This document shows, in pieces, positions 26,494 through 34,726 of a stretch of 41,791 nucleotides of DNA. The stretch lies in assembly GCA_018711655.1 (NCBI GenBank), contig DVIA01000070.1, positions 1 through 41,791 on the forward strand, given 5' to 3'. A program made the translations under genes and the position numbers. Within the stretch, counting starts at the first letter, position 1. The number at the start of each line of letters is the position of its first letter. This stretch comes from Candidatus Pullichristensenella avicola (GTDB taxonomy: Bacteria; Bacillota; Clostridia; Christensenellales; Aristaeellaceae). The notes under the pieces were generated by a model. It did not search any database. It had not been told where the DNA came from and worked only from the letters and a program-made list of their open reading frames with translations.

Positions 26494-28200
26494 ATGGATT
26501 TCAGGCTTGCCATCGCACAGCAGATCCTTTCCGCCCTGCCGGAGGCTTCCCTGCAGGCCGCGGACGTCGCCGCCCTGCTGGAGGTGCCGCCGGATACGAA
26601 AATGGGCGACTACGCCTTCCCCTGTTTCAAGCTTTCCAAAGCGCTGCGCAAATCGCCGATGATGATCGCCGACCAGCTTGCCGCCGCCATTGGCTCGGAT
26701 TTTCTTGCGCGGGTGGAGTCTGTGCGCGGGTATCTCAATTTCTTCATCGACCGCGCCATTTATGCCGAGCGCGTGCTTGCCGCCGTCGAGGAGCAGGGCG
26801 ACCGCTATGGCTCGGACGACAGCGGCGCGGGCAAGTGCGTGGTGCTGGACTACAGTTCCATCAACATTGCCAAGCGCTTTCACATCGGCCATCTGTCTAC
26901 GACGATGATTGGCAACGCCCTCTACAAGCTCTACAAATTCTTCGGCTGGAAGGCCGTGGGCGTCAATCACCTGGGCGACTGGGGAACGCAGTTTGGCAAG
27001 ATGATCGCCGCCTACAAAAAGTGGGGCGACCGCGAGACGGTGGAGCGCGGCGGCGTGGACGAAATGGTCAAGCTCTATGTGCGCTTCCACAAGGAGGCGG
27101 AGAAGGAGCCCGCCCTCGAGGACGAGGGCCGCGCCTGGTTTAAAAAGATCGAGGACGGCGACGAGGAGGCCCTCTCGATTTTCAACTGGTTCAAGGAAGT
27201 CACCCTCAAGGATGCGCAAAAGACCTACGAACTTCTGGGCGTGACTTTCGATTCCTATGCCGGAGAGAGCTTCTACAACGACAAGATGGGGCCCGTCGTC
27301 GAAGAACTGCGGCAAAAGGGGTTGCTCAAGGAGGACAAGGGGGCGATGATCGTCGATCTCGAGCCCTACGGCATGCCCCCGGCGCTGATTTTGCGCTCTG
27401 ACGGCGCGACGCTGTATCTGACGCGCGACCTCGCCGCCGCCAAGTATCGCAAGGATACCTATCACTTTGACAAGTCCCTCTACGTCGTCGCCTACCAGCA
27501 GGACCTGCACTTCAAGCAGCTGTTCAAGGTGCTGGAACTGATGGGTTACGCGTGGGCCAAGGACTGCGAACACGTCGCCTTCGGCATGGTCTCCTACGAG
27601 GGGCAGACGCTCTCCACCCGCGAAGGCCGCGTGGTCTACCTGGACGACCTGCTCCATCAGGCCATTCAGAAGGCGCGCGACATCATCGAGGAAAAGAGCC
27701 CCGCGCTGGAAAATAAGGACGAGGTCGCCCGCCAGATCGGCGTGGGCGCGGTGGTGTTCTTCGTGCTTTACAACAACCGCATCAAGGACATCGACTTCTG
27801 GTGGGATCGCGCCCTCAACTTTGAGGGCGAGACCGGGCCGTATGTGATGTACACCCACGCGCGCGCCTGCTCGGTGTTGCGCAAACCGGAAGCGCAGGCG
27901 GCAGAGGGCGTGCGGCCGGATTTTGCCGCCCTTGCCGACGATGAGGCGCAGGATGTGGTGCGCCTCATCGAGCAGTTCCCGCTGGTGCTGAAAAACGCGC
28001 TGGAGCGCTCCGAACCTTCCATGGTCACGCGCTTCTGCGCCGACCTTGCCCAGGCGTTCAACAAGTTCTATTACGAGCGCCGCATCCTTGACGACGACAT
28101 GGGCGCGCGCGCGGCGCGGCTCATGCTCACCCGGGCGAGCAAGAACGTCCTTCGCGTGGCGCTGTCGCTGATCGGCCTGGCCGCGCCGGAGAGGATGTAG
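26494..28200 (+). CDS. argS: Arginyl-tRNA synthetase
   Basis: A 568-residue class I synthetase charging tRNA-Arg. The start at 26494 (GGAG ten bases upstream) gives the normal N-terminus; the longer frame only reads through the 90-bp repeats. Residues 1-~100 are the Arg-specific N-terminal domain. The HIGH motif is FHIGHLSTTMIGN (~129), preceded by DYSSINIAK. The KMSKS-equivalent loop reads TLSTREGRVV, as in most ArgS proteins. The C-terminal all-helical anticodon-binding domain starts at ~450 with the usual YVMYTHARACSVLRK transition. Confidence 0.97.
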   Translation: MDFRLAIAQQILSALPEASLQAADVAALLEVPPDTKMGDYAFPCFKLSKALRKSPMMIADQLAAAIGSDFLARVESVRGYLNFFIDRAIYAERVLAAVEEQGDRYGSDDSGAGKCVVLDYSSINIAKRFHIGHLSTTMIGNALYKLYKFFGWKAVGVNHLGDWGTQFGKMIAAYKKWGDRETVERGGVDEMVKLYVRFHKEAEKEPALEDEGRAWFKKIEDGDEEALSIFNWFKEVTLKDAQKTYELLGVTFDSYAGESFYNDKMGPVVEELRQKGLLKEDKGAMIVDLEPYGMPPALILRSDGATLYLTRDLAAAKYRKDTYHFDKSLYVVAYQQDLHFKQLFKVLELMGYAWAKDCEHVAFGMVSYEGQTLSTREGRVVYLDDLLHQAIQKARDIIEEKSPALENKDEVARQIGVGAVVFFVLYNNRIKDIDFWWDRALNFEGETGPYVMYTHARACSVLRKPEAQAAEGVRPDFAALADDEAQDVVRLIEQFPLVLKNALERSEPSMVTRFCADLAQAFNKFYYERRILDDDMGARAARLMLTRASKNVLRVALSLIGLAAPERM

Positions 28201-28225
28201 CCCGCCCGCGGACAAAAAACACGGC

Positions 28226-28261
28226 GCGGCGCCGCTGCGATATTGCAACGGCGCCGCGTTT
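28226..28261 (+). terminator. Probable argS terminator hairpin, overlapping the next promoter
   Basis: GCGGCGCCG and CGGCGCCGC form a nine-pair GC stem around a 14-base loop, followed by GTTTG. The U-run is short. The -35 hexamer of the next gene lies inside the loop and stem. Confidence 0.55.
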
Positions 28262-28271
28262 GCGCTATAAT
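28243..28271 (+). promoter_or_regulatory. Promoter of the PIG-L/LmbE deacetylase gene
   Basis: TTGCAA and TATAAT are separated by 17 bases, 70 bases before the ATG at 28342. Confidence 0.7.
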
Positions 28272-28341
28272 GAAGCCATAAACTGTGCGCGCATGGATAT
28301 CCGTGCGCGGAAGGCTGTGCAAAAACAAGGAGGTGCCCCAT

Positions 28342-29196
28342 ATGGAAAAATATGCTCTTCTGGACCTGAATACGGGAAAATTCGACGGCGGCCTTGAAAC
28401 GCTGTTCCCCGGCTGGAACGGCGCGCAGGAGCGGCTGTGCGTGTACAGCCCGCACGACGACGACGCGATCCTCGGCGCGGGGTACGCCATGCGCGCGGCG
28501 CTGGACAGCGGCGCGCAGGTGCATATCTTCATCGTTTGCTCCGGCAACGCCGGCTACAGCACCGTGGAGGCCAAGGATACCATCGTGGAAACGCGCAAGC
28601 GCGAAACGCTGGCCTGCTATGCCGCCTTTGGCATTCCGGCGGAGAACATCGTGTTCCTCGATTTTTCGGATTTCAGCGCGCTTTCCAGCCTGGGCTGGCA
28701 GGTCGCCCCGGATCGCGAAGGCCATTTCCATCGCACCATTGCCGAACTGCGCGCGCGCAAGATCACCCGGATTCTGGCGCCCAACCACTATCGCGAGCAC
28801 ATCGACCATATCGCCGCCAGCATGATGGCCGCCTACGACGCCCCGCAGTGCGGCGACGCCATGGCCGTCGATTGGGGCGAGCCGACGCCCGTTCTCAGCG
28901 TGGCCGAGTATTCCGTCTGGGCCGATCTGGATCCCGAGGACGCTCTGCTGCACAAGCGCGATCCGCATCTGCGCGCCAATACCGTGCTGGTTGCCGCGCC
29001 CGAAGTGGAGGAGTGCGTCTGCAACGGCATTCGCCAGTACGCCTCCCAGCAGGAAATCATCGCCGGCCTCATTGAGCAGCGCCAGGAACGGCGGCTGGGA
29101 GACGGACGCTATGTCGAAGTCTATCTGCGCTTCGATCCCCGGCCCAAGCTGGACTTTTCGCCCTACCGTCTCGCCGTCGAGCGCGCGCTTTCCTAA
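28342..29196 (+). CDS. PIG-L/LmbE-family zinc N-deacetylase
   Basis: A 284-residue cytoplasmic protein, starting after AAGGAGGTG. The metal motif is SPHDDDAILGAG, with H38, D39, D40 and D41 (family pattern PHxDD). The third ligand region is APNHYREHIDHIAAS, with H149, H153 and H156. Members remove acetyl groups from GlcNAc-linked substrates such as GlcNAc-inositol, bacillithiol precursors or diacetylchitobiose. The substrate here is unknown, since no bacillithiol or mycothiol partner gene is adjacent. It is monocistronic, with its own promoter and a strong terminator. Confidence 0.85.
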   Translation: MEKYALLDLNTGKFDGGLETLFPGWNGAQERLCVYSPHDDDAILGAGYAMRAALDSGAQVHIFIVCSGNAGYSTVEAKDTIVETRKRETLACYAAFGIPAENIVFLDFSDFSALSSLGWQVAPDREGHFHRTIAELRARKITRILAPNHYREHIDHIAASMMAAYDAPQCGDAMAVDWGEPTPVLSVAEYSVWADLDPEDALLHKRDPHLRANTVLVAAPEVEECVCNGIRQYASQQEIIAGLIEQRQERRLGDGRYVEVYLRFDPRPKLDFSPYRLAVERALS

Positions 29197-29283
29197 GCGG
29201 CGCGGGCCGCGGCAGAGCGCCGCGCTCCGTCAAAAGGCGATGCAACTGGCGCGTTTGCGACCGCAAAAGTCCCAGAACCAGGA

Positions 29284-29319
29284 CACGTCCCGGCGAAGCA
29301 GCCGGGACGTGCGTTTTTT
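29284..29319 (+). terminator. Rho-independent terminator of the deacetylase gene
   Basis: CACGTCCCGGC-GAAGCA-GCCGGGACGTG forms an 11-pair stem and is followed by CG and six T residues. Confidence 0.92.
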
Positions 29320-29390
29320 GGAAGCATTTTGCCGAAAAGCAGGGAGACGGCATGACGGATGGACACGGTCGCCGCAAAGGCAAAGCGCAA

Positions 29391-29668
29391 GCGCCCTGGC
29401 GCTCGCAGACGATGCAAAGGCCGCATTCGCCGGCGGCGCTGCGTTTCGGGCGGCGAAGGGGATGAGGGGCGTTTGGCGCGCAGCCGGAGCGGCGCGCCCG
29501 TTGCGCTTGCGCCGAGGGTATTTGCGATGAATCGCGCCATTTGCGCCCTGGCGCACGCGGACGATGCAAAGGCCGCATTCGCCGGCGGCGCTGCGTTTCG
29601 GGCGGCGAAGGGGATGAGGGACGCTTGGCGCGCAGCCGGAGCGGCGCGCCCGTTGCGCCTGCGCTGCG
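29391..29668. repeat. Two-copy direct repeat, 152-bp period, abutting the sigma-like gene
   Basis: Units begin with GCGCCCTGGCGC at 29391 and 29543. Both contain GACGATGCAAAGGCCGCATT and a long, nearly identical stretch to GGCGCGCCCGTTGCGC. The second copy ends at the stop codon of the minus-strand gene at 29671. Other than the terminator, nothing else is seen between 29197 and 29670. Confidence 0.85.
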
Positions 29669-29670
29669 GA

Positions 29671-30630
29671 TCATTCCACCGCGCTGAACGGCGCCGGCGT
29701 AGCTTCCGAAACGGCGGGCGCGGTCTCCGCGGGGGCGAAGCCGGCCGCGAGAGGAGGCTGATTTGAAGCGGTTTCCGCAGGGACGAGACTGCCGTCGTCG
29801 GGCGCGGGCGCGACCGGCTCGCTCTGGCCGGAGGCGGGATCGGGCGCGGCGGCTTCGGTGGCGGCGGGCATGAAATCGGGCGCGGGGACCGCGTCCGGCT
29901 CTTCCAACTGCGGCGGGGCCAGAAGCACCATCAGCAGCCAGAACAGGCAGGCCAACAGCACGCCGAGCAAAAGGCTCAAGGCGCCGAACGCCGCGCGCGA
30001 GATTTTTCCACCGGGCGCGTCGTTTTCCACCAATTCAGCCTCCAGGCTGCGCAGCACCGCGCCGGGATCGGGCACGCCGTCGTTCCGCTCCCGCAGCCAG
30101 GCCAGCGCGCTGCGTTCGATGCTGCGCTCGACGCGGGCGCGTTCGCGAGAGGGAAGGCGGCGGCGTACGCGGCGTTCAAAGCGCGTCAGCGTCTGCGTCA
30201 CCTGCGCGGGGCTTATGTCCGCAAGGCGGGCGATCTCCCGCGCGCGCAGGCCGCAGCCGTAGCGCAACATCAGCATGCGGCGGACGTCTGTGCTTTCCTG
30301 GGAGGCCGCCGAGAGGACGGGGTCGTTTTGCGCGCCTTCGATGGCGTCCTCGCAAAAGCCGTCCCAGGTCAGTTCCGCATCGTCGATGAGGCGAACCTGC
30401 TCCAGGGCCGTGCGCCGGACGGAGGCGCGCAGGCTTTCGCGCAGGCCGACGTGACTGCGCGGCGAACCCTGGCGGAAGATCGCCAGAAGCGCGCTCTGTA
30501 CGGCGTATTCCGCCAGTTCGTAGTTGCCGCAGATGGCGTGCGCCATGTTGAACACTTCGCGATAGCAGGGCCGGACCCGCGCGAAGAAGGCGCGCAGCGC
30601 GTCCATCTGGGCGCTTTCGACCGCGGCCAT
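29671..30630 (-). CDS. Sigma-70-like protein with a C-terminal membrane anchor and extracytoplasmic tail
   Basis: A 319-residue protein. Residues ~10-80 resemble ECF sigma region 2 (YREVFNMAHAICGNYELAEYAVQSALLAIF). Residues ~115-160 resemble region 4, a helix-turn-helix (MLMLRYGCGLRAREIARLADISPAQVTQTLTRFERRV). After a charged helical linker, ~213-238 is a single membrane span, followed by an 80-residue tail rich in Pro, Ala and Glu. This fuses a DNA-binding sigma-like part to a membrane anchor in one chain, with no separate anti-sigma gene next to it. It starts one base after the FGGY kinase stop codon with no good ribosome site, so translation is probably coupled. An alternative start is at 30606. 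It could be a membrane-tethered sigma factor released by proteolysis, or a sigma-derived regulator (inference). Confidence 0.7.
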   Translation of the reverse strand: MAAVESAQMDALRAFFARVRPCYREVFNMAHAICGNYELAEYAVQSALLAIFRQGSPRSHVGLRESLRASVRRTALEQVRLIDDAELTWDGFCEDAIEGAQNDPVLSAASQESTDVRRMLMLRYGCGLRAREIARLADISPAQVTQTLTRFERRVRRRLPSRERARVERSIERSALAWLRERNDGVPDPGAVLRSLEAELVENDAPGGKISRAAFGALSLLLGVLLACLFWLLMVLLAPPQLEEPDAVPAPDFMPAATEAAAPDPASGQSEPVAPAPDDGSLVPAETASNQPPLAAGFAPAETAPAVSEATPAPFSAVE

Positions 30631-30631
30631 G

Positions 30632-32158
30632 CTAGACGCCCAACGCCGCCAGCCCGTCGGTGATGGGCCGCATGCGCTCGTAGATCATGGCGTAAAGGGG
30701 ATACATCTTCGCGTATGTTTCGCGCCAGAGCGGATTGACGGCGTGGCTGGAACGCGAACGCACCACGCCCGCGGCCTGCGCATAGCTTTCAAACAGGCCC
30801 ACGCCCACCCCGGCGGTGATGGCCGCACCCAGCGAAGTGGTTTCGCCCGGGGTCATGTGTACGTTGAGCGGCTGACCGTACACCGCGGCAAGGATATCCG
30901 GCCACAGGCCGCTGCGCGCGCCGCCGCCGGTGAACATCATGCTTTTCATCGGGCCGGCGCACTCGACGATGCTCTCCCGGCAGGCGTTGAGCGCATAGGC
31001 CACGCCCTCGTAGACGGCGCGGGCGATGTGGCGCTGGTCGTGGTAAAGGGTAAAGCCCATCAGAACGCCGCGCGTGTTGGCGTCCCAGTAAGGCGTGCGC
31101 CAGCCCATCAGCGTGGGCAGGAAAAGGACGCCCTCGGCGCCGGGAGGCGACTGGCGGGCCATGTTTTCAATGCGGGAAATGTCCAGCGTGTCCTTGCCGT
31201 CCGCGCCGCCGAAGAGGTTGGCGCGCGCCCAGTCGAAGGCGGCCGCGCCGCACTGCGCCGTGCCGCAGACGTGGCAGTTGACGCCGTCCATATCCAGGAA
31301 GTTGAAGGTGCGCATTTTCGCATCGAGCACGGGACGGCGGGTCATTTGCGAAACCCATGCCGAGGAGCCGATGTAAGTGTAGCTCGATCCCTCCTCCGAC
31401 AGCCCCGCGCCGCGGCCCGTGCAGGGGCCGTCGCCGCCGCCGATGGCCACGGGCGTGCCGGCGATGAGGCCGGTTTTGCGGTAAACCTCGCGCGTGATCT
31501 TGCCGCGCACGTCGTGACCGGGCAGGATGCGGGGCATCTGCTCCTCGGACAGGCCCAGGCTGCGAATCAGGTTTCCGGCCCAGGCGCGGCGGTCGATGTC
31601 CAGGGCGAGGGTGAGCGATGCGTCGGAAAAGTCCGTCTGGCCGAAACGGCCGGTGAGGTGGCCGTAAATGTAGTCCTTGATGTTCAGCCACCAGCGCGTT
31701 TTTCGGTATACATCCGGCAGGTTTTCCTTGACCCAGAGCATCTTTGGCAGCGTATAGTGCACGTCCAGGCGGTTGCCGGTAAGGCGATAAAAGTCCGCCG
31801 GGTCGATGATGCGGGCGATTTCTTCCACCTGCTTTTCCGAACGCGAATCTGCGTGGATGATGTTGGGCGCCAGAGCGCGGCCTTCCCCGTCCACGGGGAT
31901 GCAGCCGTTCATGTGCCCCGACAGCCCCACGCAGGCCACGCGCCGGGCGCTGACCTGTTCGAGCAGCTCGCGAATGCCGGAATATACGTTTTCCACGATC
32001 ACATCCGGGTCCTGCTGAGCCCAGTTGTGGTGCGGGTATTCTGTCGAATAGGCGCGGCGCACGGTGCGCACGGCCTCGCCCCGCGCGTTGAACAGGCTGC
32101 ATTTCAGGCCCGTTGTGCCCGCGTCACAGGTGAGGATCAGGTCCCTTTCTTGCTCCAT
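30632..32158 (-). CDS. FGGY-family carbohydrate kinase (xylulokinase-like)
   Basis: A 508-residue sugar kinase of the ASKHA fold. The N-terminal phosphate loop is LTCDAGTTGLKCSLF. GLSGHMNGCIPVD and LPKMLWVKENLPD match FGGY_N, and GGGDGPCTGRGAG opens FGGY_C. MMFTGGGARSGLWPDILAAVYGQPLNV is the C-terminal ATP signature. The closest named types are xylulokinase or related pentulose/erythritol kinases; the exact sugar is uncertain. GGAGGAAAAGCA precedes the ATG. It lies 13 bp after a small membrane-protein gene and one base before the sigma-like gene. No isomerase or transporter is present. Confidence 0.85.
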   Translation of the reverse strand: MEQERDLILTCDAGTTGLKCSLFNARGEAVRTVRRAYSTEYPHHNWAQQDPDVIVENVYSGIRELLEQVSARRVACVGLSGHMNGCIPVDGEGRALAPNIIHADSRSEKQVEEIARIIDPADFYRLTGNRLDVHYTLPKMLWVKENLPDVYRKTRWWLNIKDYIYGHLTGRFGQTDFSDASLTLALDIDRRAWAGNLIRSLGLSEEQMPRILPGHDVRGKITREVYRKTGLIAGTPVAIGGGDGPCTGRGAGLSEEGSSYTYIGSSAWVSQMTRRPVLDAKMRTFNFLDMDGVNCHVCGTAQCGAAAFDWARANLFGGADGKDTLDISRIENMARQSPPGAEGVLFLPTLMGWRTPYWDANTRGVLMGFTLYHDQRHIARAVYEGVAYALNACRESIVECAGPMKSMMFTGGGARSGLWPDILAAVYGQPLNVHMTPGETTSLGAAITAGVGVGLFESYAQAAGVVRSRSSHAVNPLWRETYAKMYPLYAMIYERMRPITDGLAALGV

Positions 32159-32171
32159 TGCTTTTCCTCCG

Positions 32172-32510
32172 CTAGTTTTTCATGTTGTTGCGCACATGTC
32201 CCGCCGCAGCGCCGATAACGGCCTCCAGCGCCGCCAGAAGCGTTGGCCCGGCCCCGTCCGGCGTATAGCCTGTTACAAAATAGTGGGCCAGATATACGCA
32301 CAGCGGCGGCGCGAGCCAGGCGATGTAATGGTTGACGCCCCCGCGCACGGCCAGATACGCCCCGATCGCCCCTGCAAGCGGCATCAGCCCCCAGGCGGCC
32401 AGGTCGTACCACGGCCCGGGGAACCAGATCGTTCCCGTCGCCAGATAGCAGAGCGCCAGCGTTGCGCCGGCCTGCGCCAGCCAGACTGCGAACCCTTTGA
32501 GAATTTTCAC
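32172..32510 (-). CDS. Small hypothetical integral membrane protein
   Basis: A 112-residue protein with three to four predicted membrane spans (~7-27, ~35-55, ~62-80 and ~88-105). The start codon is GTG at 32508-32510, with GGAGG ten bases upstream; the nearby ATG is out of frame. I do not recognise the family. It is the first gene of the operon with the FGGY kinase and sigma-like gene, directly after the promoter at 32534-32563. Confidence 0.6.
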   Translation of the reverse strand: MKILKGFAVWLAQAGATLALCYLATGTIWFPGPWYDLAAWGLMPLAGAIGAYLAVRGGVNHYIAWLAPPLCVYLAHYFVTGYTPDGAGPTLLAALEAVIGAAAGHVRNNMKN

Positions 32511-32533
32511 GGTTTCATGCCTCCACAGCGCCT

Positions 32534-32563
32534 ATTATACCATCAAAACAATGGATTTGACAA
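32534..32563 (-). promoter_or_regulatory. Promoter of the membrane protein - FGGY kinase - sigma-like operon
   Basis: On the minus strand, TTGTCA and TATAAT are separated by 18 bases. The -10 is extended (TGGTATAAT), as at purA. It is divergent from the Rrf2 promoter ~50 bases away. Confidence 0.75.
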
Positions 32564-32611
32564 TAACCAATGCGCGGCGCGTTAAATTCTGACGAAATCA
32601 GTCGGGATTGA

Positions 32612-32640
32612 TTGACGAACCGCCGCTTCGGTGATATAGT
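32612..32640 (+). promoter_or_regulatory. Promoter of the Rrf2-iscS-iscU operon
   Basis: TTGACG and TATAGT are separated by 17 bases, 40 bases before the Rrf2 start. CTGA-CGAAA-TCAG just upstream (32588-32600) is a possible small dyad. Autoregulation by the Rrf2 protein is expected from the family but is not shown here. Confidence 0.75.
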
Positions 32641-32680
32641 AAATGTCGATCGAATTGGTCAGGATTCAGGGAGGAACGCG

Positions 32681-33091
32681 ATGAAACTGTCCACACGCGC
32701 CCGCTACGGCATTCATGCCATGTACGATCTGGCGCAGAACTATGGCGCGCAGCCGCGGCCGATCAAGGCCGTGGCCGAGGCGCAGGCCATTCCCGAGGCG
32801 TATCTGGAGCAGCTTTTGTGTACGCTCAGGCGCGCGGGGCTGGTGGTGAGCGCCCGCGGCGCGCAGGGCGGCTACATGCTTTCCCGGCCGCCGGGGGAAA
32901 TTACCGTGGGCGACATTTTGCGCGCGCTGGAGGGCGGGCTGACGCTGCTGGACTGCCTGGAGGGCGAGGATGCCTGCGGCAAGAGCTGCGATTGCCCTTC
33001 CCGCAAGGTCTGGAAGCGCCTGCGCGACGGCCTCAATGAGATCGTGGACGGCATTACGCTGGAAGATATGATACGGAGGGACGAGGAATGA
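32681..33091 (+). CDS. Rrf2-family regulator (IscR-like), probable iron-sulfur sensor
   Basis: A 136-residue transcription factor, starting after GGGAGGAACGCG. Residues 1-~80 form the Rrf2 winged helix (MKLSTRARYGIHAMYDLAQ, YLEQLLCTLRRAGLV, GAQGGYMLSRP). The cysteines C92, C99, C103 and C105 lie where IscR proteins bind a [2Fe-2S] cluster. Its stop codon overlaps the iscS start by four bases (ATGA). Family knowledge and position imply that it senses iron-sulfur or cysteine status and controls this operon. Confidence 0.92.
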   Translation: MKLSTRARYGIHAMYDLAQNYGAQPRPIKAVAEAQAIPEAYLEQLLCTLRRAGLVVSARGAQGGYMLSRPPGEITVGDILRALEGGLTLLDCLEGEDACGKSCDCPSRKVWKRLRDGLNEIVDGITLEDMIRRDEE

Positions 33092-34266
33092 AGGTCTATC
33101 TGGACAACGCGGCCACCACGCGGGTCACTCCGCCGGTGTTCGAGGCCATGCGGCCCTATTTCTGCGATGTTTACGGCAACCCCTCGAGCGTGCATGGCTT
33201 TGGGCGCGAGGCGCTCATGGCGCTGGACAGGGCGCGCGAGCAGGTGGCGGCGGCGCTGGGCGCGCACAGTTCGGAAATTTATTTCACCGGCTGCGGCACC
33301 GAGAGCGACAACTGGGCCATCCGCGGCGCGGCCTACGCCCGCAAAAGCAGGGGCAACCACATCATTACCACGCAGATCGAGCACCACGCCGTTTTGCACA
33401 CCTGCCGGCAACTGGAAAAAGAGGGCTTTGAGGTCACCTACCTGCCGGTGGACGAGTTTGGGCTGGTGAGCCCGGAGGCGCTTGAAAAGGCGCTGCGGCC
33501 GGAGACGACCGTGGTTTCCATCATGTACGCCAACAATGAAATCGGCACCATTGAGCCCATCGCGGAACTGTGCCGCATCGCCAGGGCGCGCGGCGCGCTG
33601 TTTCACACCGACGCCGTGCAGGCCGTTGGGCATGTGCCCATCGACGTAAAGGCGCTGGAGGTGGACATGCTCTCCCTTTCCGGCCACAAATTGCACGCGC
33701 CCAAGGGCGTGGGCGCGCTCTACATCCGCAAGGGCGTGCATATCCAGCGCTTTATGGAGGGCGGCGCGCAGGAACGCAACCAGCGCGCCGGCACGGAAAA
33801 CGTGGCCTCCATCGTCGGCATGGGCGCGGCCATCGAGCTGGCGGTAAAGCACCTGGACGAGAACGTAGAAAAGATCGCCGCCATGCGCGACCATCTGATC
33901 GGGCGCATATTGGAGGAAATCCCCTACGCGCGGCTCAACGGCCACCCCGAAAAGCGCCTGCCGGGCAATGTCAACGTCTGCTTCCGCTTCATCGAGGGCG
34001 AGGCGCTGCTTTTGTCGCTGGACCTGATGGGCATCGCCGGTTCTTCCGGCTCGGCCTGCACGTCCGGCTCGTTGGATCCTTCCCATGTGCTGTTGGCCAT
34101 CGGCCTGCCCCACGAGATCGCGCACGGCTCTTTGCGCCTGACGCTCTCGGAGGAAAACACCATGGAGGAAGTGGACTACGCGGTGGATTCGCTCAAGAAG
34201 ATTGTCGAGCGTTTGCGCGCCATGTCCCCGCTTTACGACGAATTTCTCAGAACACAGGAGGGCTAA
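33088..34266 (+). CDS. iscS: Cysteine desulfurase (NifS/IscS family)
   Basis: A 392-residue PLP enzyme that takes sulfur from cysteine for iron-sulfur cluster assembly. YLDNAATT is at the N-terminus, EHHAVL at ~99-104 and HTDAVQAVGH at ~173-182. The PLP lysine is K201 in SLSGHKLHAPKG. The catalytic cysteine is C324 in SSGSACTSGSLDPSHVL, on the long flexible loop typical of class I enzymes. Translation is coupled to the Rrf2 regulator, and it is followed three bases later by the scaffold gene. Confidence 0.96.
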   Translation: MKVYLDNAATTRVTPPVFEAMRPYFCDVYGNPSSVHGFGREALMALDRAREQVAAALGAHSSEIYFTGCGTESDNWAIRGAAYARKSRGNHIITTQIEHHAVLHTCRQLEKEGFEVTYLPVDEFGLVSPEALEKALRPETTVVSIMYANNEIGTIEPIAELCRIARARGALFHTDAVQAVGHVPIDVKALEVDMLSLSGHKLHAPKGVGALYIRKGVHIQRFMEGGAQERNQRAGTENVASIVGMGAAIELAVKHLDENVEKIAAMRDHLIGRILEEIPYARLNGHPEKRLPGNVNVCFRFIEGEALLLSLDLMGIAGSSGSACTSGSLDPSHVLLAIGLPHEIAHGSLRLTLSEENTMEEVDYAVDSLKKIVERLRAMSPLYDEFLRTQEG

Positions 34267-34269
34267 GCG

Positions 34270-34650
34270 ATGATGTATACCCAGCAGGTCATGGATCACT
34301 TCATGAACCCCCGCAACGTCGGCGAGATCGAAAACGCCAGCGGCGTGGGCGAGGTCGGCAACGCCAAGTGCGGCGACATCATGAAAATATACATCAAAGT
34401 GGACGAAAACGACGTCATTACCGATGTGAAATTCAAAACCTTCGGCTGCGGCGCGGCCATCGCCACCTCCAGCCGCGCCACGGAAATGGTGATGGGCAAG
34501 AGCGTGGACGAGGCTTTGAAGATCACCAACGAGATGGTCACCGAATCCCTCGGCGGGCTGCCGCCGGTGAAATTGCACTGCTCCGTGCTGGCCGAGGAGG
34601 CCCTGCACGCGGCCATCGCGGACTACCGCGAAAAGCACCCCAAGGCGTAA
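34270..34650 (+). CDS. iscU: Iron-sulfur cluster scaffold (IscU/NifU N-terminal type)
   Basis: A 126-residue scaffold on which IscS-derived sulfur and iron are built into clusters. The three ligand cysteines are C34 (NAKCGD), C60 (FGCGAAIA) and C104 (KLHCSVLAEEAL). MDHFMNPRNVGEI is the usual N-terminal motif. AGGAGGGCTAAGCG precedes the ATG pair at 34270/34273, and either could be used. The operon Rrf2-iscS-iscU is the standard clostridial ISC set without HscAB or ferredoxin. Confidence 0.96.
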   Translation: MMYTQQVMDHFMNPRNVGEIENASGVGEVGNAKCGDIMKIYIKVDENDVITDVKFKTFGCGAAIATSSRATEMVMGKSVDEALKITNEMVTESLGGLPPVKLHCSVLAEEALHAAIADYREKHPKA

Positions 34651-34666
34651 AGGCGCGGCGCTCGCG

Positions 34667-34703
34667 GCCCCGCGCGGAGGAGCGTTTCTCCCCCGCGCGG
34701 GGC
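34667..34703 (+). terminator. Hairpin between iscU and hflX
   Basis: GCCCCGCGCGG-GGAG and CTCC-CCGCGCGGGGC pair with one small bulge. CTTTCG follows, a weak U-run. It may terminate the isc operon or stabilise its 3' end. No separate hflX promoter was found. Confidence 0.6.
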
Positions 34704-34726
34704 TTTCGCGCCGGATTGGAGGCACA

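Noticed and set aside
26473..28968. 831-residue antisense open frame over argS and the deacetylase gene
   Set aside because: It spans two well-supported genes and their intergenic terminator and promoter, so it cannot be a real gene.
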